A stretch of DNA of 64,000 nucleotides, taken from assembly GCF_900143535.1 (NCBI RefSeq), contig NZ_FRFA01000001.1:524387-588386 (forward strand). Reading direction: 5' to 3'. Below are positions 23,782 to 33,238 of this stretch, one piece after another. Numbering within the stretch: position 1 is the first letter of the stretch; every line of letters begins with the position of its first letter. The notes under the pieces were generated by a model. The model saw nothing but the letters and a program-made list of their open reading frames with translations. It was not told the DNA's origin and made no database searches. The DNA comes from Tateyamaria sp. Alg231-49 (GTDB lineage: Bacteria > Pseudomonadota > Alphaproteobacteria > Rhodobacterales > Rhodobacteraceae). Made by a program: the position numbers and the translations under genes.

Positions 23782-24600
23782 ATGCGCCACACGCTTCCTC
23801 TTGCTCCGCAATTCTATGTGACGGCACCTCAGCCCTGTCCATATTTGGACGGTCGGATGGAGCGCAAGCTGTTCACGGCCCTGCAAGGCGACAACGCGGA
23901 CAAGCTGAATGACTCCCTCAGCCAGCAGGGATTTCGGCGCTCTCAAAACGTACTCTACCGCCCCTCTTGCGCCGAATGCTCGGCCTGTCTGTCGGCACGC
24001 ATTGATGTCTCGGCCTTTACGGCCAGCAAAAGCCAAAAGCGAACGAACAAGCGCAATTCAGATCTGGCCCGGCGCGCGACCTCGCCTTGGGCAACAGAAG
24101 AGCAATACGATCTGTTCCGAACCTATCTCGACAGCCGCCACGCAGACGGAGGTATGGCGGATATGGACGTTTTCGAATTTGCGGCAATGATCGAAGAAAC
24201 GCCGATCCGCAGCCGAGTGATTGAATACACATCAAAAGACAGCGGCGACCTGATCGGGGTCAGCCTGACGGATGTTCTCTCTGACGGGTTGAGCATGGTC
24301 TACAGCTTTTATAAGCCAGATCATGCCCAACGCTCGCTTGGGACCTACATGATCCTCGATCATGTGGAAATCGCGCGCGAGGCGAACCTGCCTTATGTAT
24401 ATCTTGGCTATTGGGTGCAGGGCAGCCAGAAGATGGGCTATAAATCAAACTTTGCCGGGCTTGAGGTTTACCTGGGCGGAAGCTGGCAAAAGATGAAAGA
24501 CCCCAAGAACTTCCAACCCAACATGCACCCCCTTTCGACAGACCCGATTGCCGAACAAGTGGCAAACATCTCGCTGCCTGACACAAGGCCGACACGTTAG
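23782..24600 (+). CDS. bpt: aspartate/glutamate leucyltransferase (arginyltransferase family)
   Basis: 272 residues, the usual size. It transfers Leu from Leu-tRNA to N-terminal Asp/Glu, marking proteins for ClpAP in the N-degron pathway. Signatures: [17 protein letters not shown] at the N-terminus with [24 protein letters not shown] (Cys cluster of the ATE N-domain), and the C-terminal [23 protein letters not shown]. Single gene with an open upstream start at 23782. Confidence 0.92.
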   Translation: MRHTLPLAPQFYVTAPQPCPYLDGRMERKLFTALQGDNADKLNDSLSQQGFRRSQNVLYRPSCAECSACLSARIDVSAFTASKSQKRTNKRNSDLARRATSPWATEEQYDLFRTYLDSRHADGGMADMDVFEFAAMIEETPIRSRVIEYTSKDSGDLIGVSLTDVLSDGLSMVYSFYKPDHAQRSLGTYMILDHVEIAREANLPYVYLGYWVQGSQKMGYKSNFAGLEVYLGGSWQKMKDPKNFQPNMHPLSTDPIAEQVANISLPDTRPTR

Positions 24601-24916
24601 TTCAACGGGTATGCCCCGGCTTGAGGCATATGCGCATATTCTGAAAATCAATGCGTTCCAGAGGCCGTTAAAAAGGTCCTGTTTGGTTGTGACTGTCATT
24701 TGAGTGTCCCATTGGCACCTGACCTTGGGTGCAAAGTCTTACAACACAGATACCTTTGCCCTACTGCCAAATCTTGATTGCGACCGGCCTGCTGAGGCGA
24801 TCCATGGGATGTAGAAAGTTTTGTCTGGCGTCTTTGATCATTTCTATTAATTTCTGGTTGCGCATGAACTCTAAACGACGGACACCGTGCGCCAAAACAA
24901 CATATGGAGCCGGAAT
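24601..24916. other. intergenic region bpt-mscS
   Basis: About 315 bp. A short inverted repeat TATGCC/GGCATA at about 24609-24630 follows the bpt stop and could end its transcript, but no T run follows. No coding frame or known RNA is recognised. The mscS promoter should be in the right half. Confidence 0.4.
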
Positions 24917-25723
24917 ATGGATGACGTAATGTCCAGCGTTGGAGGTCTGGGACCTCTGCTTATCAGCACAATTAAGGCACTGATTGTCCTTGTCGTCGGA
25001 TGGATTGCAGCAGGCGCAATAAGTGGGTTGGTGCGGCGTCGCGTAAAAGCCGCGCCCCACATCGACGAAACACTGGGAAATTTCGCAGCAAGCATCGTCA
25101 AATGGGTCATTCTGATCATTGTTCTGATCGCCGTGCTGGGTCTGTTCGGAATCGAAGCAACCAGTCTTGTCGCCATCCTGGGTGCTGGCACGCTGGCCAT
25201 CGGCCTCGCGCTGCAAGGCACCCTGAGCGACCTCGCAGCCGGGTTCATGCTCATACTGTTCCGGCCCTACAAGCTGGGTCAGTTTGTGGACATCGGCGGC
25301 ACATCAGGCACCGTTAAGGACCTCAATCTTTTCGTGACCGAACTGGTCACACCCGACAATGTTCAGATCATCATTCCGAACGGACAGGCGTGGGGCGCCA
25401 TCATAACCAACTTCTCGGCACATGATACGCGCCGCTGTGATCTGACTTTTGGGATCGACTATGGAGACAGCGCCGATAAGGCTGCAAAGATCATCACCGA
25501 TCTGGCCGCAGCCGACAGCCGCATCCACGACGATCCGGCCCCTTGGGTTCGCGTCACAAATCTCGGAGACAGTTCCGTCGATCTGACGGCGCGGCTTTGG
25601 TGTGATGCCGCCGATTACTGGGACGTCAAATTCGACATGACCAAAACCGTCAAGGAAGCATTTGATAAGGATGGTATCTCCATTCCTTACCCACACACTG
25701 TTGAGATCAAGAAGGCTGGCTAA
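24917..25723 (+). CDS. mscS: small-conductance mechanosensitive channel (MscS family)
   Basis: 268 residues, a minimal MscS. Start at 24917 (MDDVMSS) with GGAG 7 nt before it. Two N-terminal spans, then the pore helix TM3 with the Gly/Ala pattern AILGAGTLAIGLALQGTLSDLAAGFMLILFRPYKLGQFVDI, followed by the beta domain and a cytosolic cage. It opens on membrane tension to release solutes after osmotic downshock. A strong terminator follows. Confidence 0.93.
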   Translation: MDDVMSSVGGLGPLLISTIKALIVLVVGWIAAGAISGLVRRRVKAAPHIDETLGNFAASIVKWVILIIVLIAVLGLFGIEATSLVAILGAGTLAIGLALQGTLSDLAAGFMLILFRPYKLGQFVDIGGTSGTVKDLNLFVTELVTPDNVQIIIPNGQAWGAIITNFSAHDTRRCDLTFGIDYGDSADKAAKIITDLAAADSRIHDDPAPWVRVTNLGDSSVDLTARLWCDAADYWDVKFDMTKTVKEAFDKDGISIPYPHTVEIKKAG

Positions 25724-25740
25724 GCTGAACTGGTGCTGCC

Positions 25741-25772
25741 CCCTTCTACGCGGCATTGATCGCGTAGAAGGG
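25741..25772 (+). terminator. terminator after mscS
   Basis: CCCTTCTACGCG/CGCGTAGAAGGG, a perfect 12-bp stem with an 8-nt loop, 17 bp after the mscS stop and followed by CTCTTA. Confidence 0.8.
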
Positions 25773-26165
25773 CTCTTACAGATAACCAGCGCCGCCAACG
25801 GCGGCGTCGGGCCCAATGCGCAAATTGCAAACGATCGCCAAAGTCAGGCATTTGACCTTCGTTCTCACTGGCACTGAACGTTCACCGGAATCTATTGTTT
25901 GATCGGTCGGCAGCCATTTTGCGGCACACCTTCGACTTTTCGCGGGATCGGCGACATCAACCACGCAACTGGTGCACAAGAAGACTGTGTCTGTGACGCA
26001 GCCGTTTGCGCGCTCAATCACGGACTACGCCAACTGCCTCCAAGCAAAAGTGGGCTTGCACACCGCCGTTGGTCTTATCCCTTCCGTACTTGGATTTTTG
26101 ACCGGTCAATCCACCTCAATTGTCTGAGGCATCGAGTACCCGACTGGAACACCCAAAGACCGCCA
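25773..26165. other. intergenic region mscS-cls, possible decayed sequence
   Basis: About 390 bp without a supported gene. Open frames of 80-110 codons exist on both strands but have no ribosome site and an irregular composition. The left part (25776-25870, minus strand) has codon-like composition and could be the remnant of a gene or of a dispersed repeat. I see no terminal repeats. Confidence 0.35.
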
Positions 26166-27599
26166 TCAAAGGATCGGGCCGACTGTTGCGACCACGTTGT
26201 ACCAAGCTCTTCTTGGACGCGACCAGTCTGAAACGTCACTCAGGTCCACGGGAAATGAAGATCCCAGATAATCCTGCTGTCTGTCGCGCACGGCCGTGGT
26301 TGTGGTTTCGTCCTGAAGGAGAATGTTGTTTTCATAGTTCAGATCAAAGCTGCGCAGATCGAGGTTTGACGACCCGATCAGAGTGATCTGCCCGTCCATG
26401 GTGAGCGTCTTGGCGTGCAGCAATCCACCTTCAAACTCATGAATACTGCACCCGGCTTCCAGCAAGCGGCGGTAATAGCTGCGGCTTGCAGCGGCAACGA
26501 TCCAGCTGTCGTTTCTGGCCGGAAAGACCAGCGTCACCACAACCCCGCGATAAGCGGCAGAGCACAGCGCGTCCAACAAGGTTGCGTCGGGTACGAAGTA
26601 AGGTGTCGTGATGGTGATGGTTTCGCGTGCACAGGCGATCAGGTTGGCAAAGAGTTGCGGGGTTGCTCCTCGCCGTTCAGTCGGTCCGTCGCCGACGACC
26701 ACCGCCGGAAATCCGCCCGAAGCCAGGTCTTCTTTGCCTGCTGAAGATGCGATGTTTTCTCCGGTTGCAACCATCCAGTCCGTTGCAAACAGTTGTTCGT
26801 TCTGCGCCACGATGGGCCCTTCAAAGCGCAGCATGATATCCACCCATGGCGCGTATTTTGGTTTGACCAGAAACGCAGGATCTGCCGAGTTCCGGCTGCC
26901 GCAATAGGTGATCTGACCATCTACAATCGTAATCTTGCGGTGATTGCGCAGATCAAGCCGACTGGTCAGGATCGTGCGGATCGGCTTGTCGAGCGGTAAT
27001 GCCACGGCCAGATGCACCCCGGCTGACTGCATCCGCTGCCACAGGGGTGATCCAACAAGGGGGCGAGATCCCAGACCATCTGCCATAGCCCGGCATGTGA
27101 CGCCTCGCTGGGTCGCGCGGATAAGCGCCTCGGCGATCGTTGTTCCTGTAGTGTCATCAAGCCAGATGTAATAGAGTACGTGCACATAGTCAGTCGCGGC
27201 ATCTATGTCCTGCACAATCTCTTGCAACGTGTCCTCTGCCGAGGACATCAGGCGCGCCGTGTTGCCGCCGACAATCGGAAAACCATTGACCGAAGCGGCG
27301 TAGTCGAAGGCTGGTTGATAGTTCGGCTTAATCTGTGGCGCGACGTGCTCCAAGCGGCCGTTACCATTCTTTGTGAGCTGCTTTACTTCCGCAAATATCG
27401 CCTTGTAGCGCTGTGACGCGCGGTGCCCGATGTCGACTTCGCCAAACAGAAAATACATCACGCTACCGGCATATGGCAGGATGATCAGAACGATGAACCA
27501 TGCCGTTCGGGCGGGCGGCGAAACGTCATCCCTTAACACAATGCGCGTCATAAACCCGGCAACGATCAGTGCGTGGCAAACAGTCAGTAAAATCAGCAT
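26166..27599 (-). CDS. cls: cardiolipin synthase (phospholipase D family)
   Basis: 477 residues. Two N-terminal membrane spans (the second FIVLIILPYAGSVMYFLFGE), then two phospholipase D HKD motifs: HRKITIVDGQITYCGSRN and HAKTLTMDGQITLIGSSNLDLRSFDLNYE. It joins two phosphatidylglycerol molecules to cardiolipin at the inner membrane. Its start overlaps the stop of the upstream endonuclease/exonuclease/phosphatase gene by 7 bp, so the two form an operon. Confidence 0.92.
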   Translation of the reverse strand: MLILLTVCHALIVAGFMTRIVLRDDVSPPARTAWFIVLIILPYAGSVMYFLFGEVDIGHRASQRYKAIFAEVKQLTKNGNGRLEHVAPQIKPNYQPAFDYAASVNGFPIVGGNTARLMSSAEDTLQEIVQDIDAATDYVHVLYYIWLDDTTGTTIAEALIRATQRGVTCRAMADGLGSRPLVGSPLWQRMQSAGVHLAVALPLDKPIRTILTSRLDLRNHRKITIVDGQITYCGSRNSADPAFLVKPKYAPWVDIMLRFEGPIVAQNEQLFATDWMVATGENIASSAGKEDLASGGFPAVVVGDGPTERRGATPQLFANLIACARETITITTPYFVPDATLLDALCSAAYRGVVVTLVFPARNDSWIVAAASRSYYRRLLEAGCSIHEFEGGLLHAKTLTMDGQITLIGSSNLDLRSFDLNYENNILLQDETTTTAVRDRQQDYLGSSFPVDLSDVSDWSRPRRAWYNVVATVGPIL

Positions 27600-28279
27600 G
27601 GTGCATCCTCTGACGCCACTTCGAAGTCCAAGACAACCGGCAGATGATCTGACGCCTGCCGCGATTTGAGCGAGCGGTGCACGTAGGAATCTGTTGCTTT
27701 CACGCCGCCCACCAGAATGAACCGGTCAAGCGCAGCGATCAGTCGGCTGGCATGAAAGCTCAGACCCGGCGTGATTACCTCGTGTTGCCCGACAGGTAAG
27801 TGTCTGCCCCAATGGTTGAAGTCTCCAGCGATGATCGTGGGAATGTCAGAATGCGCGGCATGAGCACAGAGCGTTTGAAGTTGCTCGCGGCGAACCCCCG
27901 AGGTCACAGCAAGGTGCGCGCCAATCACCTTGACCTGGTGGCAGGCAAAATGCGCGCCCACTGCACCCCTTGGTTCGCGCGCCGGGATGGGTATCCTTTC
28001 TGTGGTGGGCTCAGAAAAGCCGTCGAGACGATAGAGAATGGCGTTGCCGTGCCACCCGTGGCTGCGGCTCGAAGAACTGACTTGAGCAAGGCCGTATTTG
28101 TGATCCGCAATCAACCGGTCGAGCGGGAGGACACCGGGGCGCTCGCCAAGCCTCTTGTCGGCTTCTTGCAACACGACAATATCTGCATCGATCTCGGCGA
28201 TGACATCCACAATCCTGTGCGGATCTCTGCGCCAATCAAGACCGACGGCTTTGCGAATGTTGTAGCTTGCGATGCGCAT
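27593..28279 (-). CDS. endonuclease/exonuclease/phosphatase family protein
   Basis: 228 residues, cytoplasmic (no signal peptide). Motifs of the EEP fold: RIASYNIRKA at the start, VVLQEAD with the metal-binding Glu, IIAGDFNHWG, and SDHLPVVLDF with the catalytic His. Enzymes of this fold cleave nucleic acids, inositol phosphates or sphingomyelin; the target here is unknown. Coupling to cls hints at a lipid-related phosphodiesterase, but this is only context. Confidence 0.85.
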   Translation of the reverse strand: MRIASYNIRKAVGLDWRRDPHRIVDVIAEIDADIVVLQEADKRLGERPGVLPLDRLIADHKYGLAQVSSSSRSHGWHGNAILYRLDGFSEPTTERIPIPAREPRGAVGAHFACHQVKVIGAHLAVTSGVRREQLQTLCAHAAHSDIPTIIAGDFNHWGRHLPVGQHEVITPGLSFHASRLIAALDRFILVGGVKATDSYVHRSLKSRQASDHLPVVLDFEVASEDAPC

Positions 28280-28370
28280 AAACGCCTACTGACCCAGACA
28301 GTTGCCCAAATCTCTCCAGATTTTCCGCGTGTTATGCAACCAAAGAGTCGGGGCGATACGCCCAAAACCG

Positions 28371-28396
28371 GTAGGACGGACCACAGCCCGCCCTAC
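28371..28396 (-). terminator. probable terminator of the TRAP operon
   Basis: On the minus strand, GTAGGGCGG pairs with CCGTCCTAC (one mismatch) about 10 bp after the large permease stop, followed by CGGTTTTGG. Reasonable position and stem for a rho-independent terminator with a short T run. Confidence 0.55.
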
Positions 28397-28406
28397 GCGG
28401 CCCCGA

Positions 28407-30761
28407 TCAATTCGGGATCAAATCCGGGATCAATGTGACGATACCCGGGAAGGTCCATAGCATCGCCAGACCCACCACCTGAATGATCACGAAGGGAATG
28501 ATGCCGCGATAGATGTGGCCTGTCGTCACCTCTTTGGGTGCGACGCCGCGCAAGTAGAACAGCGCAAATCCGAAAGGCGGTGTCAGGAACGACGTCTGCA
28601 GGTTCACCGCGATCATGATCGTCACCCATTTAGGGTCGAACGTGCCGCCATAGATGACCGGGCCCACAATCGGGATCACGATGTAGATGATCTCAAGAAA
28701 GTCGAGCACGAAACCCAAGATAAACAGCACCAGCATCACGATCAGGAAGACCGTGAACTCGTTGTCAAATGACTTCAGGAACTGCTGGATATAGTGCTCG
28801 CCACCGAACGAGATCACGACGAGGTTCAGCAGCTGCGAACCGATCAGGATGGTAAAGACCATCGACGTGACCTTGGCCGTTTCCCGCACGACCGGAGACA
28901 GCACCCCATTTACGTACAGAATGTAACAGCTGAACAGCAGACCGAAGAGCGCATAGAGGTAAGCAGCATAAGCGACAAAGAACGCGAACCAGCTTTGTGC
29001 TGCGACCACTTCTTGATTGATACGCAGGTCAAAATTGATGCCGACCAGAATGCAGACAATGATGGCAAGCGTGGACCAAATGATAATCTTGGGATTGCGA
29101 TCCAGATCCTTGAGCTTGCGGTAGGCGGCCAGCATGATCGCGCCCCCTGCCCCGAGCGCCGCTGCCGGCGTTGGGTTTGTGATCCCACCAAGGATCGAGC
29201 CCAGAACAGCCACGATCAGGATCAGCGGCGGGAACACCACCCGGATCAGTTCGTTTCGCGCACAGCGCTTGGTCGCCTCGACTGTACCATACAAAACCAG
29301 CGCAAACGGGAGTGCCATGACAAAGACGTAGTATCCCGACGAATTGAGCGGCCCCACAAGCGCGATGTCCGCCAGCAAAACCAGCACCACACCTATCCCA
29401 CCGATGATTAAGGGTCGCGGATCAGAGCTGGGTGAAATGCCGCGCGCTGTGGTCATGATCAGGCCCAGAATGATCAGCAGGATGGCCGTGCCGGTGCCGA
29501 TTGGGGCTGCGCTTTCGACCAGTTCGTCGAGGGCAGTGGCCAGTTCTTCTTCGCTCAACCGTTCAGATTGCTGCACACCGCCTGCAGCTGCGATGGCCTC
29601 CTGTTCAGAGATCGCTGCATCCCATGCCTCTTGACCGTGCAAGTCGATCATGGCGGCCTGGCATTCCTCGCCAACGTTTGTGCGCAAGGATGCGGATTGG
29701 CCGATGTCAGAGAAAGACGAGATCGTCGTGGACTGGCTGCCCACGATGTTGAGAGAGCCAAGCAGGATCGTGCCCGCGATCATCAAGACCGGTGCACCGA
29801 GGAACCAAGTGAACGCTTCGGAGCGCGTGACCGGTTCGGCGTTGGTCGTCCCCATTTCAACCGCGGGGGCCTTCTCCGGGTTCAACAGCGCGTAACCAAA
29901 GGCGTAGAGCGCATAGAGCAGTGCCAACAGGATGCCCGGCAACAGGGCCGCTTGGAACAAGGTGCCCACAGAAACAACGGCAGGTTCACCCAGATATGTC
30001 AGGGCGTCCGTACACCCAACGGACTGAGCGCGCGCTTCTTGAGCGGCAGAGTAAAGGTCACCGGCCAGTGTTCCGAGCAAAACGATCACGATGGAGGGCG
30101 GAATAATCTGACCCAGCGTGCCTGAGGCAGCGATGACGCCCGTCGACAGTTCGGGCGAATAGTTGTTGCGCAGCATGGTCGGCAGAGCCAGCAGGCCCAT
30201 GGTCACCACGGTCGCGCCCACGATACCTGTCGAGGCCGCAAGGAAGGCCCCCACAACCACGATCGAAACAGCAAGGCCGCCGGGCAACGGGCCAAAAACG
30301 CGCGCCATGGTGGTCAGAAGGTCATTGGCGATTTTCGAACGTTCGAGTGTGATCCCCATCAGAACGAACATCAAAACAGCCAGCAGTGTTTCAATCGACT
30401 GACCCGCCAGAACGCGTTCGTTCATCCGGTTCACAACGAAAGAAACGTTGCGGTCCAATGCGACTTCCCAGCCGCTTGGGAACACAGGTTCGGCAATGCG
30501 CGCCAGGTCAGGGTAGCGGAAAACCGAGATCGCATCCGGTTTGATCCCACTGTTCACCAGATCACGATAGGCTTGGCTGCTTTGGTCAATCGCCTGGTGG
30601 ATCAACAGTCCGGCGCTGTCGAGCGCTGCGATAATCCCAAAGGAGATGACCCCTGCTCCACCGATGGCAAAAGCCACCGGAAATCCGGAAAGAATGCCGC
30701 CAAACAGGCAGACAAAGACGATGATCAGGCCGATCTCTACGCCATCAAGTCCAAACAACAT
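28407..30761 (-). CDS. TRAP transporter large permease (DctM family, long form)
   Basis: 784 residues, clearly longer than the usual 430 of DctM. About 16 or more hydrophobic spans. N-terminal DctM half with FPVAFAIGGAGVISFG, GAFLAASTGIVGATVVTMGLLALP and SGTLGQIIPPSIVIVLLG; a soluble, charged insert at about residues 355-430; then a C-terminal half with LGSILGGITNPTPAAALGAGGA and NLQTSFLTPPFGFALFYLRG. This long form belongs to the mannitol/chloroaromatic-type TRAP systems. It carries the substrate across the inner membrane using the Na+ gradient. Last gene of the operon with its small subunit and binding protein. Confidence 0.92.
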   Translation of the reverse strand: MLFGLDGVEIGLIIVFVCLFGGILSGFPVAFAIGGAGVISFGIIAALDSAGLLIHQAIDQSSQAYRDLVNSGIKPDAISVFRYPDLARIAEPVFPSGWEVALDRNVSFVVNRMNERVLAGQSIETLLAVLMFVLMGITLERSKIANDLLTTMARVFGPLPGGLAVSIVVVGAFLAASTGIVGATVVTMGLLALPTMLRNNYSPELSTGVIAASGTLGQIIPPSIVIVLLGTLAGDLYSAAQEARAQSVGCTDALTYLGEPAVVSVGTLFQAALLPGILLALLYALYAFGYALLNPEKAPAVEMGTTNAEPVTRSEAFTWFLGAPVLMIAGTILLGSLNIVGSQSTTISSFSDIGQSASLRTNVGEECQAAMIDLHGQEAWDAAISEQEAIAAAGGVQQSERLSEEELATALDELVESAAPIGTGTAILLIILGLIMTTARGISPSSDPRPLIIGGIGVVLVLLADIALVGPLNSSGYYVFVMALPFALVLYGTVEATKRCARNELIRVVFPPLILIVAVLGSILGGITNPTPAAALGAGGAIMLAAYRKLKDLDRNPKIIIWSTLAIIVCILVGINFDLRINQEVVAAQSWFAFFVAYAAYLYALFGLLFSCYILYVNGVLSPVVRETAKVTSMVFTILIGSQLLNLVVISFGGEHYIQQFLKSFDNEFTVFLIVMLVLFILGFVLDFLEIIYIVIPIVGPVIYGGTFDPKWVTIMIAVNLQTSFLTPPFGFALFYLRGVAPKEVTTGHIYRGIIPFVIIQVVGLAMLWTFPGIVTLIPDLIPN

Positions 30762-30829
30762 CTCTTACCGTCCCCGTCTTACTTTAATTGCGCGCTGTGC
30801 GCCTGTGCCTTGCGTTGCCACCAAGCAGA

Positions 30830-31786
30830 TCAATGCGTGCCCTCATAGGCTTCTTCACCGTCACCCAAGGTGTCACGGTCCATGTATTTGCCTTCGGACG
30901 CCTCGCCCTCTTTCCATTCAAGGTAAGAGCGCATGAAGAAGGCCACCCCGTGCAGGAACACGAGCCCGGCGAATGAGACCAGAAGGATTTTGAACAGGAA
31001 GTATCCGTTGAACCCGTTCGGGCTGAACCCGATGGTTTCAACGCTCCACCTCACAGCACGCGAGGTGCGCATCAACCGCTCAAGGTCGTAGCTCGCCGCC
31101 GGATTTGGCGTGATCAGGTGGCGCCAAAGGAAATACCAGCCGTAGAGCCAGATCAAAACCGCGGTCGGTATCATGAAAATGAGCGACCCGACCATGTCGA
31201 TCACACGTTTTGTACGGTGGCTCACAGCGGCATAGATCAAGTCAACCCGCACATGCCCGCCTTGCACAAAGGTGTAGGTCACACACAAGCAGACGACCAG
31301 CGCGTTGTAGAGTTTCAGTTCTTCGGCGAACCACGAGATGTCGAACTGCAGAGGAATGCCGAACCCAAACGAGATGTCGGGGCGGGTAAAGATACGCTGC
31401 ATAAACACGATGATGATCTGTTGCAGCACCATCAAAAGGCCAGCCCATGCGAACAGGCGGCCCACTCCGTTAGCGAGCCCTTCCAGCGCGCGCACGCAGC
31501 CCCACATAAATTCATTGCGCCACATGCCGACGCCGATAACTGTCAGGACAATTGCCAGCACGGCAAAAAAGAATTCTGTCGATCCGCCATAATAGACGAA
31601 CCGCATCAGGGATTCCTTATCTTCGGTCGTGTTGGCCCAGGTCACCCAGTCCAGCCATGAGCTCGGATGTGTGATGGCGTAGAAAATGTTGTAAAATCCA
31701 AGTGCGAGGCTTTGCACAAACCAGATCAGCCCGTCAAAGACAGCTGCAAAAAAGCCGCCCGCCTCAGCGCCGTTTTCGTTTTCCAT
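30830..31786 (-). CDS. TRAP transporter small permease (DctQ family, long form)
   Basis: 318 residues, longer than the typical 170-200. Hydrophobic spans around 12-40, 65-88, 100-135, 155-185, 195-225 and 265-290, with short charged ends (DGEEAYEGTH at the C-terminus). Long DctQ subunits accompany long DctM subunits. The ATG has GGAGGGG 8 nt upstream. Lies between the binding-protein gene and the large permease gene, same strand. Confidence 0.88.
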   Translation of the reverse strand: MENENGAEAGGFFAAVFDGLIWFVQSLALGFYNIFYAITHPSSWLDWVTWANTTEDKESLMRFVYYGGSTEFFFAVLAIVLTVIGVGMWRNEFMWGCVRALEGLANGVGRLFAWAGLLMVLQQIIIVFMQRIFTRPDISFGFGIPLQFDISWFAEELKLYNALVVCLCVTYTFVQGGHVRVDLIYAAVSHRTKRVIDMVGSLIFMIPTAVLIWLYGWYFLWRHLITPNPAASYDLERLMRTSRAVRWSVETIGFSPNGFNGYFLFKILLVSFAGLVFLHGVAFFMRSYLEWKEGEASEGKYMDRDTLGDGEEAYEGTH

Positions 31787-31853
31787 GTGCGTGCCCCTCC
31801 CCGGTTTGGCTCACTCGATGGCGCGCTAACCGGTCCTCTTCATCTGTCAAGTA

Positions 31854-31881
31854 TCGGGGGCCCTGCATATAGGGCCCCCGA
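31854..31881. promoter_or_regulatory. perfect intercistronic stem-loop in the TRAP operon
   Basis: TCGGGGGCCCT/AGGGCCCCCGA, 11-bp perfect stem with a 6-nt loop, between the binding-protein gene and the permease genes. No T run follows on the operon strand. Such hairpins often protect the upstream message from 3' exonucleases or cause partial termination, so binding protein exceeds permease. This is inference. Confidence 0.7.
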
Positions 31882-31900
31882 CAATCCGTTTTGGTTTGGA

Positions 31901-32986
31901 TTAGCCGCCCAGAACGCGCACACGCTGTGCGACATAGTAGGCGTCAGACTTGTTGATCCAGCTTGCGGATGTGGCAAGGCTTTCTTCGAAGGACGCGCGG
32001 GTACGTGCGAACAGTTCGTCGTCCATGTTCTCGTCCATGACTTCTGCCGAGGCGGCGCCGAACGCATCCCAGACATCGTCGCCGAACTGCAGAGTTTTGA
32101 CGCCTTGCTGTTGCAGACGCGCAAGAGCCGCACCGTTGTTGGCCAGTGTCTCGGACAGCTGGTAGTACGTTGTGGCACGCGTTGCGTTTTGCAGGATCGC
32201 CTGATGCTGTGGTGTCAGGTCGTTCCAGACGTCGAGGTTGACGTTGGCGGCCAGAGCCGAACCTGGCTCGTGGAAACCAGCTGTGTAGTAGACTTTCGCA
32301 ACTTCTTGGAAGCCGGCGCGTTCGTCGGCCATTGGGCCAACCCACTCCAGACCGTCCAGAGCACCGGAAGACAGCGCTTGGTACAGTTCACCACCGGGAA
32401 TGTTCTGAACGGAGGCGCCCAGTTTACCCAGCACTTTACCGCCCAGACCGGGCATACGGAATTTCAGGCCGTTGAAATCGTCAGCGGACGCGATTTCGTT
32501 GCGGAACCAACCACCGGACTGTGAGCCGGAGTTACCCGCCAGCAGGCCTTTGAGGTTGAAGATCGAGCCCAGTTCGTCGTGCAGTTCCTGACCGCCGCCG
32601 TGCTCGTACCAGTTCGTGACTTCCTGCGCTGTGCCACCGAAAGGAACGGCTGTGTAGTAGGCAAATGCAGGGTGCTGACCAATAAAGTAGTAGTCAGCGG
32701 AGTGATACATGTCAGCCTGACCCGAGGACACAGCGTCGAACACTTCGAACGCGCCAACAAGCTCGCCAGGAGCTTTTTTGTCGATTGTCAGGTTGCCGTC
32801 AGACATTGCGCTGACGAATTGTTCAAGATAGCTGGCCGCGTCATCCAGAACAGCAAAGCCGCGGGGCCAGGACGTGACCATTGTCAGTGTACGCTTACCT
32901 TGGGCATATGCCGGGGCTGCGAGTGTTGTTGCGGCGGCTGCGCCACCACCAAGTGCAGACGTCTTCAGAAAAGAACGACGATCCAT
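31901..32986 (-). CDS. TRAP transporter substrate-binding protein
   Basis: 361 residues. The N-terminus DRRSFLKTSALGGGAAAATTLAAPAYA carries a twin-arginine signal with a likely AYA cleavage site, so the protein is exported folded. The mature part follows the DctP-fold pattern (TLTMVTSWPRGFAVLDDA; PGELVGAFEVFDAVSSGQADM; ALSSGALDGLEWVGP), like mannitol/chloroaromatic or 2-oxo acid binders. GGGAGGAG precedes the start. Ligand unknown. First gene of the operon and divergent from the sensor kinase. Confidence 0.92.
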   Translation of the reverse strand: MDRRSFLKTSALGGGAAAATTLAAPAYAQGKRTLTMVTSWPRGFAVLDDAASYLEQFVSAMSDGNLTIDKKAPGELVGAFEVFDAVSSGQADMYHSADYYFIGQHPAFAYYTAVPFGGTAQEVTNWYEHGGGQELHDELGSIFNLKGLLAGNSGSQSGGWFRNEIASADDFNGLKFRMPGLGGKVLGKLGASVQNIPGGELYQALSSGALDGLEWVGPMADERAGFQEVAKVYYTAGFHEPGSALAANVNLDVWNDLTPQHQAILQNATRATTYYQLSETLANNGAALARLQQQGVKTLQFGDDVWDAFGAASAEVMDENMDDELFARTRASFEESLATSASWINKSDAYYVAQRVRVLGG

Positions 32987-33238
32987 AGAGATACTCCTCC
33001 CAAATTTGATGAACGCCCCCCGCGTCTGAACGCGATAGGCGTTTCGAGTGGAGCCACACTAGCGAGGGCGTTCGGATTGGGAATACCTAGTACTGCGTAG
33101 AAAGACCGCAAAATCCGCTGTTCTGGTAAGTTTTCTGCACCAATTTAACGCGGTTCTCGTTAAGCTTGAGATCCGTTAGCGCGACCAGTTCTTTCGCAAC
33201 CCCTTTGATTCGTCCCGCTTTCATCGTATCGCAAGGGT

